Shown here in pieces: positions 15,320 to 23,027 of a stretch of 40,593 nt of DNA. The position numbers and the translations under genes were made by a program. Under the pieces are notes generated by a model that was not told where the DNA came from, searched no databases, and saw nothing but the letters and a program-made list of their open reading frames with translations. Every line of letters begins with the position of its first letter. The first letter of the stretch is position 1. The stretch is from positions 1 to 40,593 of the forward strand of contig CANJCQ010000036.1 of assembly GCA_947473355.1 (NCBI GenBank), in the 5' to 3' direction. The stretch comes from Sphingomonadaceae bacterium (GTDB taxonomy: Bacteria; Pseudomonadota; Alphaproteobacteria; Sphingomonadales; Sphingomonadaceae).

Positions 15320-16267
15320 CTACAACCCAGCCAAAAGCGCCTCGATATCCGCCATCCCCACCACGCTCGTCACGTTCATATCTGCGCCCTTGTCCACCAA
15401 AGTCCGCGAGATCATCGGACCGAGCACTTTGCCGCCCAGCTCGACGAAACTCTCCACACCCACCCCAGCCATCACCAAAACGCTCTCGCGCCAGCGGACG
15501 CGGCCGGTGACTTGCTCGACAAGCAGACGCCGCACTTCGGCGGGTTCTGTCACTATGGCGGCGTCGACATTGGCGAAAAGGGCGATGCGCAGAGCAGAGG
15601 GCGAGGTGCGTTCCAGTGCTTCGGCCATGGCATCGGCGGCGGGCTGCATCAGCGGGCAGTGGAAGGGGGCAGAGACCGGCAGCAGCATGCCGCGCTTGAT
15701 GCCAAAGTCCTTGACCATGGCAATGGCGCGCTCGATGGCGGCAGTGTGGCCGGAGAGCACGACCTGGCCCGGATCGTTGTCGTTGGCGACAGTGCAGACT
15801 TCACCTTGCGCCGATGCTTCAGCCAGCGCGGTCGCCTTGTCGATATCGGCGCCGAGCAGCGCGCACATCGCGCCAATGCCGACCGGGACTGCCGCCTGCA
15901 TGGCCTGCCCGCGCAGTTTCAGCAGGCGGGCGGTGTCGGCGAGGCTGAAGGCGCCGGCGGCACACAGCGCGGTATATTCGCCGAGGCTGTGGCCGGCGAC
16001 GAAATCGGCCTTGTCCGCGAGCGAAATGCCGCCTTCCTTCTCCAGCACCCGCAGCACAGCGATGGCATTGGCCATGATCGCGGGCTGGGCGTTTTCGGTG
16101 AGAGTCAGCTGGTCTTCCGGCCCGTCGCGCATGATCTGGGAGAGCTTCTGGCCGAGGGCATCATCGACTTCCTCGAAGACCTCGCGCGCGGCCTTGCTGG
16201 CTTCGGCCAGTTCCACGCCCATGCCCAGTTTCTGGCTGCCCTGCCCGGGAAATACAAATGCACGCAT
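15320..16267 (-). CDS. fabD: Malonyl-CoA:ACP transacylase
   Basis: 315 aa. It transfers malonyl from CoA to acyl carrier protein, the entry step of fatty acid synthesis. The family start RAFVFPGQGSQ, nucleophile Ser94 in GHSLGEY, Gln61 in ENAQPAI and His202 in APFHCPLM are all present. A purine-rich AAGGGGCG precedes the ATG. It is 41 bp behind ldcA on the same strand and followed by the GxxExxY unit and fabG, so a ldcA-fabD-GxxExxY-fabG transcript is possible. Confidence 0.96.
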   Translation of the reverse strand: MRAFVFPGQGSQKLGMGVELAEASKAAREVFEEVDDALGQKLSQIMRDGPEDQLTLTENAQPAIMANAIAVLRVLEKEGGISLADKADFVAGHSLGEYTALCAAGAFSLADTARLLKLRGQAMQAAVPVGIGAMCALLGADIDKATALAEASAQGEVCTVANDNDPGQVVLSGHTAAIERAIAMVKDFGIKRGMLLPVSAPFHCPLMQPAADAMAEALERTSPSALRIALFANVDAAIVTEPAEVRRLLVEQVTGRVRWRESVLVMAGVGVESFVELGGKVLGPMISRTLVDKGADMNVTSVVGMADIEALLAGL

Positions 16268-16308
16268 TTTGGCGCCCCTTCTTGTTGGTGGCGCGCGCCC
16301 TATGACTG

Positions 16309-17127
16309 CTAACTGTTCGTGGCAAGACCGAAGGGCACGACCTTGTTGGCGGAATCGTGGCCGATATCGGCTGATCCGAGGTATGGGATCGCATGCCGCT
16401 CACACCAGAACCGCGCGATTTCATCCGGTTCGGCGCCGAACGGACGGTCGTTTTCGGGCACGTCACTGACCCGGCCGAGCCTGAGCCCGGCAATACCACC
16501 CAGATGCGCGGTCACATGGAAGAACAGGCGGTCGACGGCGTAAAGATGCTCGCTGACTTCCTCGACCATGACGACATGGCCGGCGAGGCCCGGCATCAGC
16601 GGGGTGCCGCAGAGCATGGCGAGAGTCGTCAGGTTGAAGGCGACGGTCGGGTGATGATCGAGCGAGGGTTCGAGGGTGGTCCTGTCGCCGGAGAGCCAGC
16701 GCAGGGTGCGGCGCACGGCCTCCTCGCCATTATCGCGGCAGATGTCGTTCGGCATGGGCGCGTGGACCGGGCGGCCCAGATTGGCGCGATAGAGCGCAGC
16801 CAGCAGGTAACCCGCATCGGAATAGCCGAGGAATTGCTTGCCCCGCGCCGCAGACCCGAACCCGGCGAGCGCCTGTTCGGCGATGCGGCCAGCGCCATAG
16901 CCGCCGCGCGCGAACCAGACGGCATCGATGCTGGGATCATTGGCGCATTCGGCCAATGCGGCGAGACGCTGGGAGTCGGGGCCGGCGAAATGGCCTTCGG
17001 ACTGGAAACATTGCGGGTGGAACTGGAGTTCGATCCCGGGAAATTCCGCAAGGGCCAGCGCAGTGACGCGCTGCGCGTCTTCGCGGGTCATCGGGGTGGA
17101 GGGGGCACAGATGGCGATACGGGGCAT
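16309..17127 (-). CDS. ldcA: LD-carboxypeptidase, peptidase S66
   Basis: 272 aa cytoplasmic enzyme that removes the terminal D-Ala from murein tetrapeptides during cell wall recycling. The S66 catalytic set is visible: Ser103 in GYSDAG, Glu189/190 in VVMVEEVSEHLYAVDR and His257 in DIGHDSANKVVPFG. The ARGGYGAGRI motif before the Ser is also typical. There is no signal peptide, consistent with a recycling role. It is divergent from a Mur ligase gene at 17382, whose expected substrate in recycling is the tripeptide LdcA makes. A gene-less pair of the GxxExxY-type inverted repeats lies in the divergent spacer. Confidence 0.9.
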   Translation of the reverse strand: MPRIAICAPSTPMTREDAQRVTALALAEFPGIELQFHPQCFQSEGHFAGPDSQRLAALAECANDPSIDAVWFARGGYGAGRIAEQALAGFGSAARGKQFLGYSDAGYLLAALYRANLGRPVHAPMPNDICRDNGEEAVRRTLRWLSGDRTTLEPSLDHHPTVAFNLTTLAMLCGTPLMPGLAGHVVMVEEVSEHLYAVDRLFFHVTAHLGGIAGLRLGRVSDVPENDRPFGAEPDEIARFWCERHAIPYLGSADIGHDSANKVVPFGLATNS

Positions 17128-17173
17128 TTTGTTGCTGTAACCGGCTGGGAGCTTGAAGGGTAGATCAAGAATG

Positions 17174-17328
17174 GTTTCGCGCAGAGGCGCAGAGAAAGCA
17201 GAGGGCGCAAAGGTTTGGTGCGCCGCAGGCGATGAAACGGATTATTCAGACTCAGACGATTTTGAGCGGCTTCGCCGCATTCGAATTCTCTCTGCGCACT
17301 TTGCTTCCTCTGCGCCTCTGCGCGAAAC
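17174..17328. repeat. Gene-less inverted-repeat pair related to the GxxExxY arms
   Basis: Arms at 17174-17203 and 17299-17328 are 30 bp each, inverted to each other, and each within one to two mismatches of the arms around the GxxExxY gene (14837 and 15289). Between them are only 95 bp (17204-17298) without any part of a GxxExxY coding sequence that I can recognise. The element fills most of the ldcA/Mur-ligase spacer: 46 bp from the ldcA start and 53 bp from the ligase start. It resembles a miniature or internally deleted derivative. Confidence 0.85.
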
Positions 17329-17381
17329 CTATTCAACTCTTCGTAGTTGCCATCACGCCCCGCCCCGAATACCGCCACCGC

Positions 17382-18791
17382 ATGACTTCGCTCACCTCAC
17401 ACCCCTGGTTCTTCTGCGGCATCGGCGGATCGGGCATGTTGCCGCTCGCCCTGATCCTGCGCGGACAGGGGGCTGAGGTCGCGGGATCGGACCGCAGCCG
17501 CGATCAGGGGCGCACGCCCGAGAAGTTCGGCTGGCTGGAGACGCTGGGCTTCCAGCTGTTTCCGCAAGATGGCAGCGGGATAGCTTCGGCGGCGCAAGTG
17601 CTGGTCGCCTCGGCAGCGGTTGAAGACACCGTGCCCGAAATGATCCGCGCGAAGGAGCTTGGCTGTCCGCGGATGAGCCGGGCGGAACTGCTGGCAACCC
17701 TGTTCAACGCCGCGCCTTGCGGGATCGCCATCGGCGGCACCAGCGGCAAGTCGACAGTTACTGGCATGGCGGGCTGGATCATGACCGAGACGGGCCGCGA
17801 CCCGACGATCATGAACGGCGCGGTGATGAAGAATTTCGTCTCGGCGGACGCACCTTTCGCCTCCGCGCGGGTCGGACAAGGCGCTGATTTCGTGTCGGAG
17901 GTGGACGAGAGCGATGGTTCGATTGCGCTCTATCGGCCCAGGGTGGCGGTGCTCGGCAATGTCAGCCTCGATCACAAGAGCCTTGAGGAACTGCGCGAGC
18001 TGTTCGGCGCCTTTCTGGGTCGGGCCGATGTCGCTGCGATCAATCTTGACGATGCCGAAACCGCTGCCCTTGGCTCATCGGCAATGGCGCTGGTCACTTT
18101 CGGGATCGAGAGCCCGGCGGCGATGCTTGGCGTTGCGCCCGGCAGTGTGATCGAAGGCCCGACTTCGCTTGCCGCAACGATCATCGACCGGCGCGATGGC
18201 AGCGCACATCAACTAGCGCTCAAGGTGCCTGGCCGCCACAACCTTGCCAATGCTTTGGCGGCGATTGCCGGGTGTAATGCGGCGGGGGTGCCGGTTGCCG
18301 AAGCGATCGCGGCGCTGGCAACATTCGCAGGCCTCGCCCGCCGCTTCGACATCGTCGGCACTTCGCCTTCGGGCATTACCGTGATCGACGATTTCGGCCA
18401 CAACCCGGACAAGGTCTCGGCAACCCTCGCCACCCTGAAGGCGCATCCGGGCCGAGTCATCGCCTTCTTCCAGCCGCACGGCTATGGCCCCTTGCGCCAG
18501 ATGGGGGCGGAACTGGCCGAAGTGATGGCGCGGCTGCTGGGGCCGGACGACGTGACCTTGCTGTGCGATCCGGTCTATTTCGGCGGCACGGTGGATCGCT
18601 CGGTAGGCGCCGAGCGGATTGTCGCACTGATCGCGGCGGCGGGCGGAAAAGCCGAACATATCCCGGCCCGCGAGGACGTGGCCGCGCGCATCGCGGAGAT
18701 CGCCCGACCCGGCGACCGCATTGTCATCATGGGCGCGCGCGATGATACGCTGACAGTGTTCGCGAAGGAATTGCTGGCAAAGCTGCCCTAA
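17382..18791 (+). CDS. Mur ligase family protein (MurC/Mpl-like)
   Basis: 469 aa from ATG 17382. ATP-dependent ligase joining UDP-MurNAc to an amino acid or peptide. The N-terminal FFCGIGGSGMLPLALIL and AEVAGSDRS are the UDP-binding Rossmann portion, GTSGKST (119-125) the ATP loop, EVDESDG a central signature, VPGRHNLANALAA and VIDDFGHNPDKV the C-terminal domain. The sequence is closer in pattern to MurC-like paralogs than to enterobacterial Mpl, so I leave the symbol blank. Essential murC normally sits in the division cluster, and this copy is divergent from ldcA. A recycling role (re-ligating peptide, as Mpl does) is therefore likely, but inferred. Confidence 0.8.
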   Translation: MTSLTSHPWFFCGIGGSGMLPLALILRGQGAEVAGSDRSRDQGRTPEKFGWLETLGFQLFPQDGSGIASAAQVLVASAAVEDTVPEMIRAKELGCPRMSRAELLATLFNAAPCGIAIGGTSGKSTVTGMAGWIMTETGRDPTIMNGAVMKNFVSADAPFASARVGQGADFVSEVDESDGSIALYRPRVAVLGNVSLDHKSLEELRELFGAFLGRADVAAINLDDAETAALGSSAMALVTFGIESPAAMLGVAPGSVIEGPTSLAATIIDRRDGSAHQLALKVPGRHNLANALAAIAGCNAAGVPVAEAIAALATFAGLARRFDIVGTSPSGITVIDDFGHNPDKVSATLATLKAHPGRVIAFFQPHGYGPLRQMGAELAEVMARLLGPDDVTLLCDPVYFGGTVDRSVGAERIVALIAAAGGKAEHIPAREDVAARIAEIARPGDRIVIMGARDDTLTVFAKELLAKLP

Positions 18792-18806
18792 TGTGTGTTG
18801 AACTAT

Positions 18807-18823
18807 CCCGATAATAGATCGGG
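18807..18823 (+). promoter_or_regulatory. Hairpin covering the hydrolase ribosome binding site
   Basis: CCCGAT-AATAG-ATCGGG forms a 6-bp stem whose right arm includes the first GGG of the GGGAG (18821-18825) used by the gene starting at 18832. It may lower translation initiation, or simply be a weak terminator of the Mur ligase gene. Confidence 0.4.
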
Positions 18824-18831
18824 AGATGAAC

Positions 18832-19917
18832 ATGCGACTGAAACTTGCCTTGGCTCTGGCACTAGCGGCGAGCACATCAGCTCTCGCTGCCCAGGATAAA
18901 GCTCCACAAGCGAGTCCCGCCCGCCCCACTTTCGGCACCGATGGCGTAACCCACGTCCCCGCCTTCGATCTCCCCGCCTCGGCACTGTCCAGCCCGGAAG
19001 CGCAGGCCGCCCAGGCTGCGCGCGCGAAGATGGCCGGCGGAGCGCCGCCCAGCGATATTCCGGTCGATGTCATGCGGCGCGGCCTCGAAATGATGCTGGC
19101 GCCGCAAGTGGCGGAAATGCGCAAGCTCTATGCGGTCGACATCACCGACCAGATGATTGACGGCGTGCCGACCCGGATCATCAAGCCGCACGGCCGCGAT
19201 TTCGATCACACCCGCCTGCTGGTCAACCTGCATGGCGGCGGGTTTTCGATGTGTGCGGATGCCTGCGCGCTGCTCGAATCGATCCCGATCGCCGCGCTCG
19301 GCAATTTCGAGGTCATAACCATCAACTACCGTATGGGGCCTGAGGCGAAGCATCCTGCCGCGCTGGAGGATGTCGAGAAAGTCTATCGGCGCCTGCTGCC
19401 GCACCACAAGGCCTCCTCCATCGGCATCTATGGCTGCTCGGCGGGCGGGGCGCTGTCGGCGCAGATCGCCGCCTGGCTGCCGGGGCGCGGTCTGCCGCAG
19501 CCCGGCGCACTGGGCATTTTCGGTGCCGGCGGAGTGCGCTTCATGGCAGGCGATTCCGCCTATGTTGCTGGCTATATCGACGGCTCCTTCCCGCCACCTC
19601 CCAAGCCGGGCGAAACGCGCGGCGACATGAGCCGGGGCTATTTCAGCGCGGCGGACCAGGAGGACCCTGTGCTGTCACCAGCGCTGCACCCCGACCTGAT
19701 CGCCAAATTCCCGCCGACGCTGATCATCACCGGCACCCGCGCGATGGATATGAGCCCGGCGATTGTCACCAATTCGGCGCTGATCAAGGCGCATGTGCCT
19801 TCGACGCTGATCGTCGGCGAGGGCATGGGGCACTGCTATATCTACCAGTCAAACCTGCCCGAAGCGCGCGACGCCCATCAGGCGATTGTCGATTTCTTCC
19901 GGGCGAATTTGAAGTAG
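18832..19917 (+). CDS. Secreted alpha/beta hydrolase, hormone-sensitive-lipase type
   Basis: 361 aa. ATG 18832 is preferred over 18826 because GGGAG is six bases from it and only about one from the other. The N-terminus (RLKLALALALAASTSALAAQ) is a signal peptide, so the enzyme is probably periplasmic. An oxyanion HGGGF (134-138), nucleophile Ser203 in GCSAGG (the usual motif is GDSAGG), Asp306 and His334 (GMGHCY) give a full triad. It should hydrolyse an ester of small or lipid alcohols; the substrate is unknown. It follows the Mur ligase by 40 bp and precedes a 33-codon membrane-peptide gene. Confidence 0.87.
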   Translation: MRLKLALALALAASTSALAAQDKAPQASPARPTFGTDGVTHVPAFDLPASALSSPEAQAAQAARAKMAGGAPPSDIPVDVMRRGLEMMLAPQVAEMRKLYAVDITDQMIDGVPTRIIKPHGRDFDHTRLLVNLHGGGFSMCADACALLESIPIAALGNFEVITINYRMGPEAKHPAALEDVEKVYRRLLPHHKASSIGIYGCSAGGALSAQIAAWLPGRGLPQPGALGIFGAGGVRFMAGDSAYVAGYIDGSFPPPPKPGETRGDMSRGYFSAADQEDPVLSPALHPDLIAKFPPTLIITGTRAMDMSPAIVTNSALIKAHVPSTLIVGEGMGHCYIYQSNLPEARDAHQAIVDFFRANLK

Positions 19918-19944
19918 GCTGGCAGGCAAACAGGAGGCGGGAAC

Positions 19945-20046
19945 ATGGAATCGGCTGAAACCATTTTGTACTGGCTGATCGGGATTGGCCTGCTGGTCAT
20001 GCTGGGCGGGCTGGTGGTTATGCGGCTGCAGAAGAAGAAGGATTGA
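19945..20046 (+). CDS. 33-aa single-pass membrane peptide
   Basis: ATG at 19945 with a strong AGGAGG seven bases upstream. The peptide starts MESAETILYW, has one hydrophobic helix (LIGIGLLVMLGGLVVM) and ends with a basic RLQKKKD tail. Positive-inside charge suggests an N-out, C-in orientation. It begins 27 bp after the hydrolase stop on the same strand and may be cotranscribed. The ribosome binding site, composition and clean stop argue that it is real; function unknown. Confidence 0.7.
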   Translation: MESAETILYWLIGIGLLVMLGGLVVMRLQKKKD

Positions 20047-20061
20047 GGGGCGCTTGCGATT

Positions 20062-20236
20062 CTTCCCCCTTGATGGGGGAAGGATATGAAGACTTGGTCG
20101 TGAAACGACCTAGTCGCAATTGGAAGGGGGTGATCGGGCCGATAGTTCCGCATCAGCCGGAGAGCACACCCCCACCCAACTTCGGCTAGCGAACAAGTTC
20201 GCAAGCCTCCGTATCCCTCCCCCATCAAGGGGGAGG
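20062..20236. repeat. MITE-like structured repeat, about 175 bp
   Basis: The ends are inverted copies of each other: a CTTCCCCCTTGATGGGGGAA block at 20062 and CCTCCCCCATCAAGGGGGAG at 20216. Similarity extends inward for about 35 bases. Each end is itself a hairpin. Inside are further stems GGTCGT-GAA-ACGACC (about 20095-20109) and GCGAAC-AA-GTTCGC (about 20187-20200). It lies between converging genes (the 33-aa gene and glnD), so it could also act as a two-way terminator. Confidence 0.65.
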
Positions 20237-20257
20237 CGAGCGAAGTGCTAGAGCGCC

Positions 20258-23005
20258 CTAAACCGCCATCTCCGGCACAGCCTCGCCAGCCGCATCAAGC
20301 AACCCCTTCTCGACCGCTTTCAGCCTGGCTTCCGACACGATCTTGTCGCCGAGCAGGTCAGTAACATAGAAGGTATCCACCGCGCGTTCGCCATACGTGG
20401 CGATATGGGCGGAATGGACGATTGTCTGCGCTTCGAACAAACCGCGCGCGAGGCGGTTTAGCAGGGCAGGGCGATCACGCGCGCTGACTTCGATCACCGT
20501 GAAACGATTCGAGGCCTGATTGTCGAATTCGACGCGCGGGCGCACTTCGAAGGCATTGGCGCGCGGGCGCGACAAGGGCCGCGCGGCGAGCTGGGGCACC
20601 AGTTTGACCCGGTTGGCGAGCGCATCCTCGATTGTCGTGCGCAGGCGGGCGAGCTGGCTGGCTTCCATGAACGGGCGACCGAGCGGGTCCTGCACCAGGA
20701 AATTGTCGACCGCCATGCCATTGCGCGCAGTATGGATGCGCGCATCGATGATGTTGCCGCCGGCGAGGTGAATGCCGCCGGCGATGCGGTAGAACAGCCC
20801 CGGATGGTCCGAAGCGATCACAGTGACCAGAGTGGCGCCGCGCGCCGGATAGTATTCTGTGGCGATATCGAGCGGGACATCTTTGGCCTGGGCGAGCTGC
20901 CGCAAGTTGAGCGCGATGATGTCTTCAGGCTCGGCGATCCAGTAGGCATCGCCCAATTGCTTGCCCAATTTTGCGACCAGATGGCTATCGTCACCCAGCC
21001 TGAGGGCCACCACCTCGCGCTTGGCGGCAACCCGCTCCTCGCGGCCATGGCGGACATGGCCAAGCCGGATGCGCTGTTCGGCGGCATCATAAAGCTCGTG
21101 GATCAGCTGGCGCTTCCAGCTGTTCCACACGCCCGGCCCCACCGCGCGGATATCGACAATGGTGAGCAGGGTCAGCTGGCGCAGCCGTTCGAGCGATTCG
21201 ACCACAGCGATGAAATCGCCGATGGTTTTCCAGTCCGCCAGATCGCGCTTCATCGCGGTGTCGCTGAGCAGCAGGTGATAGCGCACCAGCCAGGCGACCA
21301 GCTCTGTTTCGTCATCGCTGAGGCCAAGCCGCGGGCACAGCTTGAGCGCGATTTCGGCGCCCAGCACCGAATGATCGCCGCCGCGCCCCTTGGCGATATC
21401 GTGGAGCAATACCGAGACATAGAGCGCTTGCCGCGACTGGATCTCGTGGATGATCATATTGGCCAGCGGATGATCGGCCTTCATCTCGCCCTTTTCGATC
21501 TTGGCGAGCAAGCCGATGGCGCGGATGGTGTGTTCGTCGACTGTGTAGTGGTGATACATGTCGAACTGCATCTGCGCGTTGACCCGCGCAAAATCGGGGA
21601 CAAACCGGCCGAATACCCCGGCCTCGTTGAGCCAGCGCAGCACCGCTTCGGGATCGTTGCGGCTGGTCAGCAGCTCCATGAACAAGGCATTGGCGCGCGG
21701 ATCCTTGCGGACAGTGGCATCGATCAGCCGGGCATCGCGGGCGATCAGGCGCATGGCATCGGGATGGATCTCGAGATGTTCGGTATCGGCAACGACGAAT
21801 ATTTCCAGCAGCCGCACCGGATCGGCCACGAACCAGTCGTCGCTGGTCACGCAGACGCGTTCGTCGGCGATGCGATAGCCTTTGACCTCACGCGCCTTGG
21901 CACGAAATCCGGAAAACAGGCCGCGCCGCTTGCTCTTGGCAAATTGCTCGTCGAGCTGGGACAGGAACACGCCGGTGAGCGAGCCGACCACTTTGGCCTG
22001 CAGGAAGAAATACTGCATGAAGCGCTCGACCCCGCTCTTGCCGGGGCGGTCGTTGTAATTCATCCGCGCGGCGACTTCGCGTTGCACGTCGAAAGTCAGC
22101 CGGTCCTCGGCGCGGCCGGTCAGGGCGTGAAGGTGGCAGCGCACCGCCCAGAAGAAGTTTTCGGCCTTGCGGAAGGCGCGGAATTCAGTCTGGGTCAGCA
22201 GCCCGGCTTCGACCAGATCGCTGGCGCGGCGCACTTTGTGGATATATTTGCCGATCCAGTAGAGCGTGTGCAGATCGCGCAGGCCGCCCTTGCCTTCCTT
22301 GATATTGGGCTCGACGACATAGCGGCTGTCGCCCAGCCGCTTGTGGCGTTCGTTGCGCTCGGCGAGCTTTTCGGCGACGAATTGCTGCTCGGTGCCCTTG
22401 ACCACTTCGGCCCAGAAGCGCCGCTGGGCGTCATCATACAGCGCCTGGTCGCCCCAGACATAGCGGCCTTCGAGCATGGCAGTGCGGATCGTCAGATCAC
22501 TGCGGCCCATGCGCACCATATCATCGAGCGAGCGGCTCGAATGGCCGACCTTGAGGCCGAGGTCCCACAGGAAATAGAGCATCGCCTCGATCACCTGCTC
22601 GCACCAGGAGGTCTGCTTGCTAGGGGTGAGGAAGGCGACATCGACATCCGAATGCGGCGCCATTTCGCCGCGGCCATAACCGCCGACTGCCATGATCGTC
22701 AGCCGCTCGCCCGAGCTGCGATTGCTGGCGCGATAGACATCACCGACGACATGATCGTGGATGATGCGGATCAGCTGATCTACCAGGAACGACTGCGCTT
22801 CGGCGCAATCGTGGCCAGCGGTCGGTTTATCGACCAGGCGGCGCGCGATCTCTTCTCGGCCCTGGTCCAGCGCGCCGCGCAGCAGCTCGACGACGCGTGG
22901 CCGCGCCGCCGGACCTCCGCTTTCCTCGACAGCCAGCGCAATTGCCTCGACCAACGCACGGCGATCGATGATGGCGCGCTGGTTGGGGATTCGGCTGATG
23001 GTCAT
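20258..23005 (-). CDS. glnD: [Protein-PII] uridylyltransferase/uridylyl-removing enzyme
   Basis: 915 aa from ATG 23005; the upstream in-frame start at 23056 would overlap the preceding gene. GlnD senses glutamine and modifies PII proteins, controlling nitrogen assimilation. Domains in order: nucleotidyltransferase with VGGYGRGEMAPHSDVDVAFL, the GlnD linker region, an HD phosphohydrolase with VLLHDIAKGRGGDHSVLG, and two C-terminal ACT domains (LVTVIASDHPGLFYRIAGG and VIEVSARDRPALLNRLARG). Both catalytic sites look intact. It begins 22 bp after the stop of the acyl-CoA synthetase-like gene and may be cotranscribed with it. Confidence 0.96.
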   Translation of the reverse strand: MTISRIPNQRAIIDRRALVEAIALAVEESGGPAARPRVVELLRGALDQGREEIARRLVDKPTAGHDCAEAQSFLVDQLIRIIHDHVVGDVYRASNRSSGERLTIMAVGGYGRGEMAPHSDVDVAFLTPSKQTSWCEQVIEAMLYFLWDLGLKVGHSSRSLDDMVRMGRSDLTIRTAMLEGRYVWGDQALYDDAQRRFWAEVVKGTEQQFVAEKLAERNERHKRLGDSRYVVEPNIKEGKGGLRDLHTLYWIGKYIHKVRRASDLVEAGLLTQTEFRAFRKAENFFWAVRCHLHALTGRAEDRLTFDVQREVAARMNYNDRPGKSGVERFMQYFFLQAKVVGSLTGVFLSQLDEQFAKSKRRGLFSGFRAKAREVKGYRIADERVCVTSDDWFVADPVRLLEIFVVADTEHLEIHPDAMRLIARDARLIDATVRKDPRANALFMELLTSRNDPEAVLRWLNEAGVFGRFVPDFARVNAQMQFDMYHHYTVDEHTIRAIGLLAKIEKGEMKADHPLANMIIHEIQSRQALYVSVLLHDIAKGRGGDHSVLGAEIALKLCPRLGLSDDETELVAWLVRYHLLLSDTAMKRDLADWKTIGDFIAVVESLERLRQLTLLTIVDIRAVGPGVWNSWKRQLIHELYDAAEQRIRLGHVRHGREERVAAKREVVALRLGDDSHLVAKLGKQLGDAYWIAEPEDIIALNLRQLAQAKDVPLDIATEYYPARGATLVTVIASDHPGLFYRIAGGIHLAGGNIIDARIHTARNGMAVDNFLVQDPLGRPFMEASQLARLRTTIEDALANRVKLVPQLAARPLSRPRANAFEVRPRVEFDNQASNRFTVIEVSARDRPALLNRLARGLFEAQTIVHSAHIATYGERAVDTFYVTDLLGDKIVSEARLKAVEKGLLDAAGEAVPEMAV

Positions 23006-23027
23006 GCCCGGTCTACATTCATGAGTG

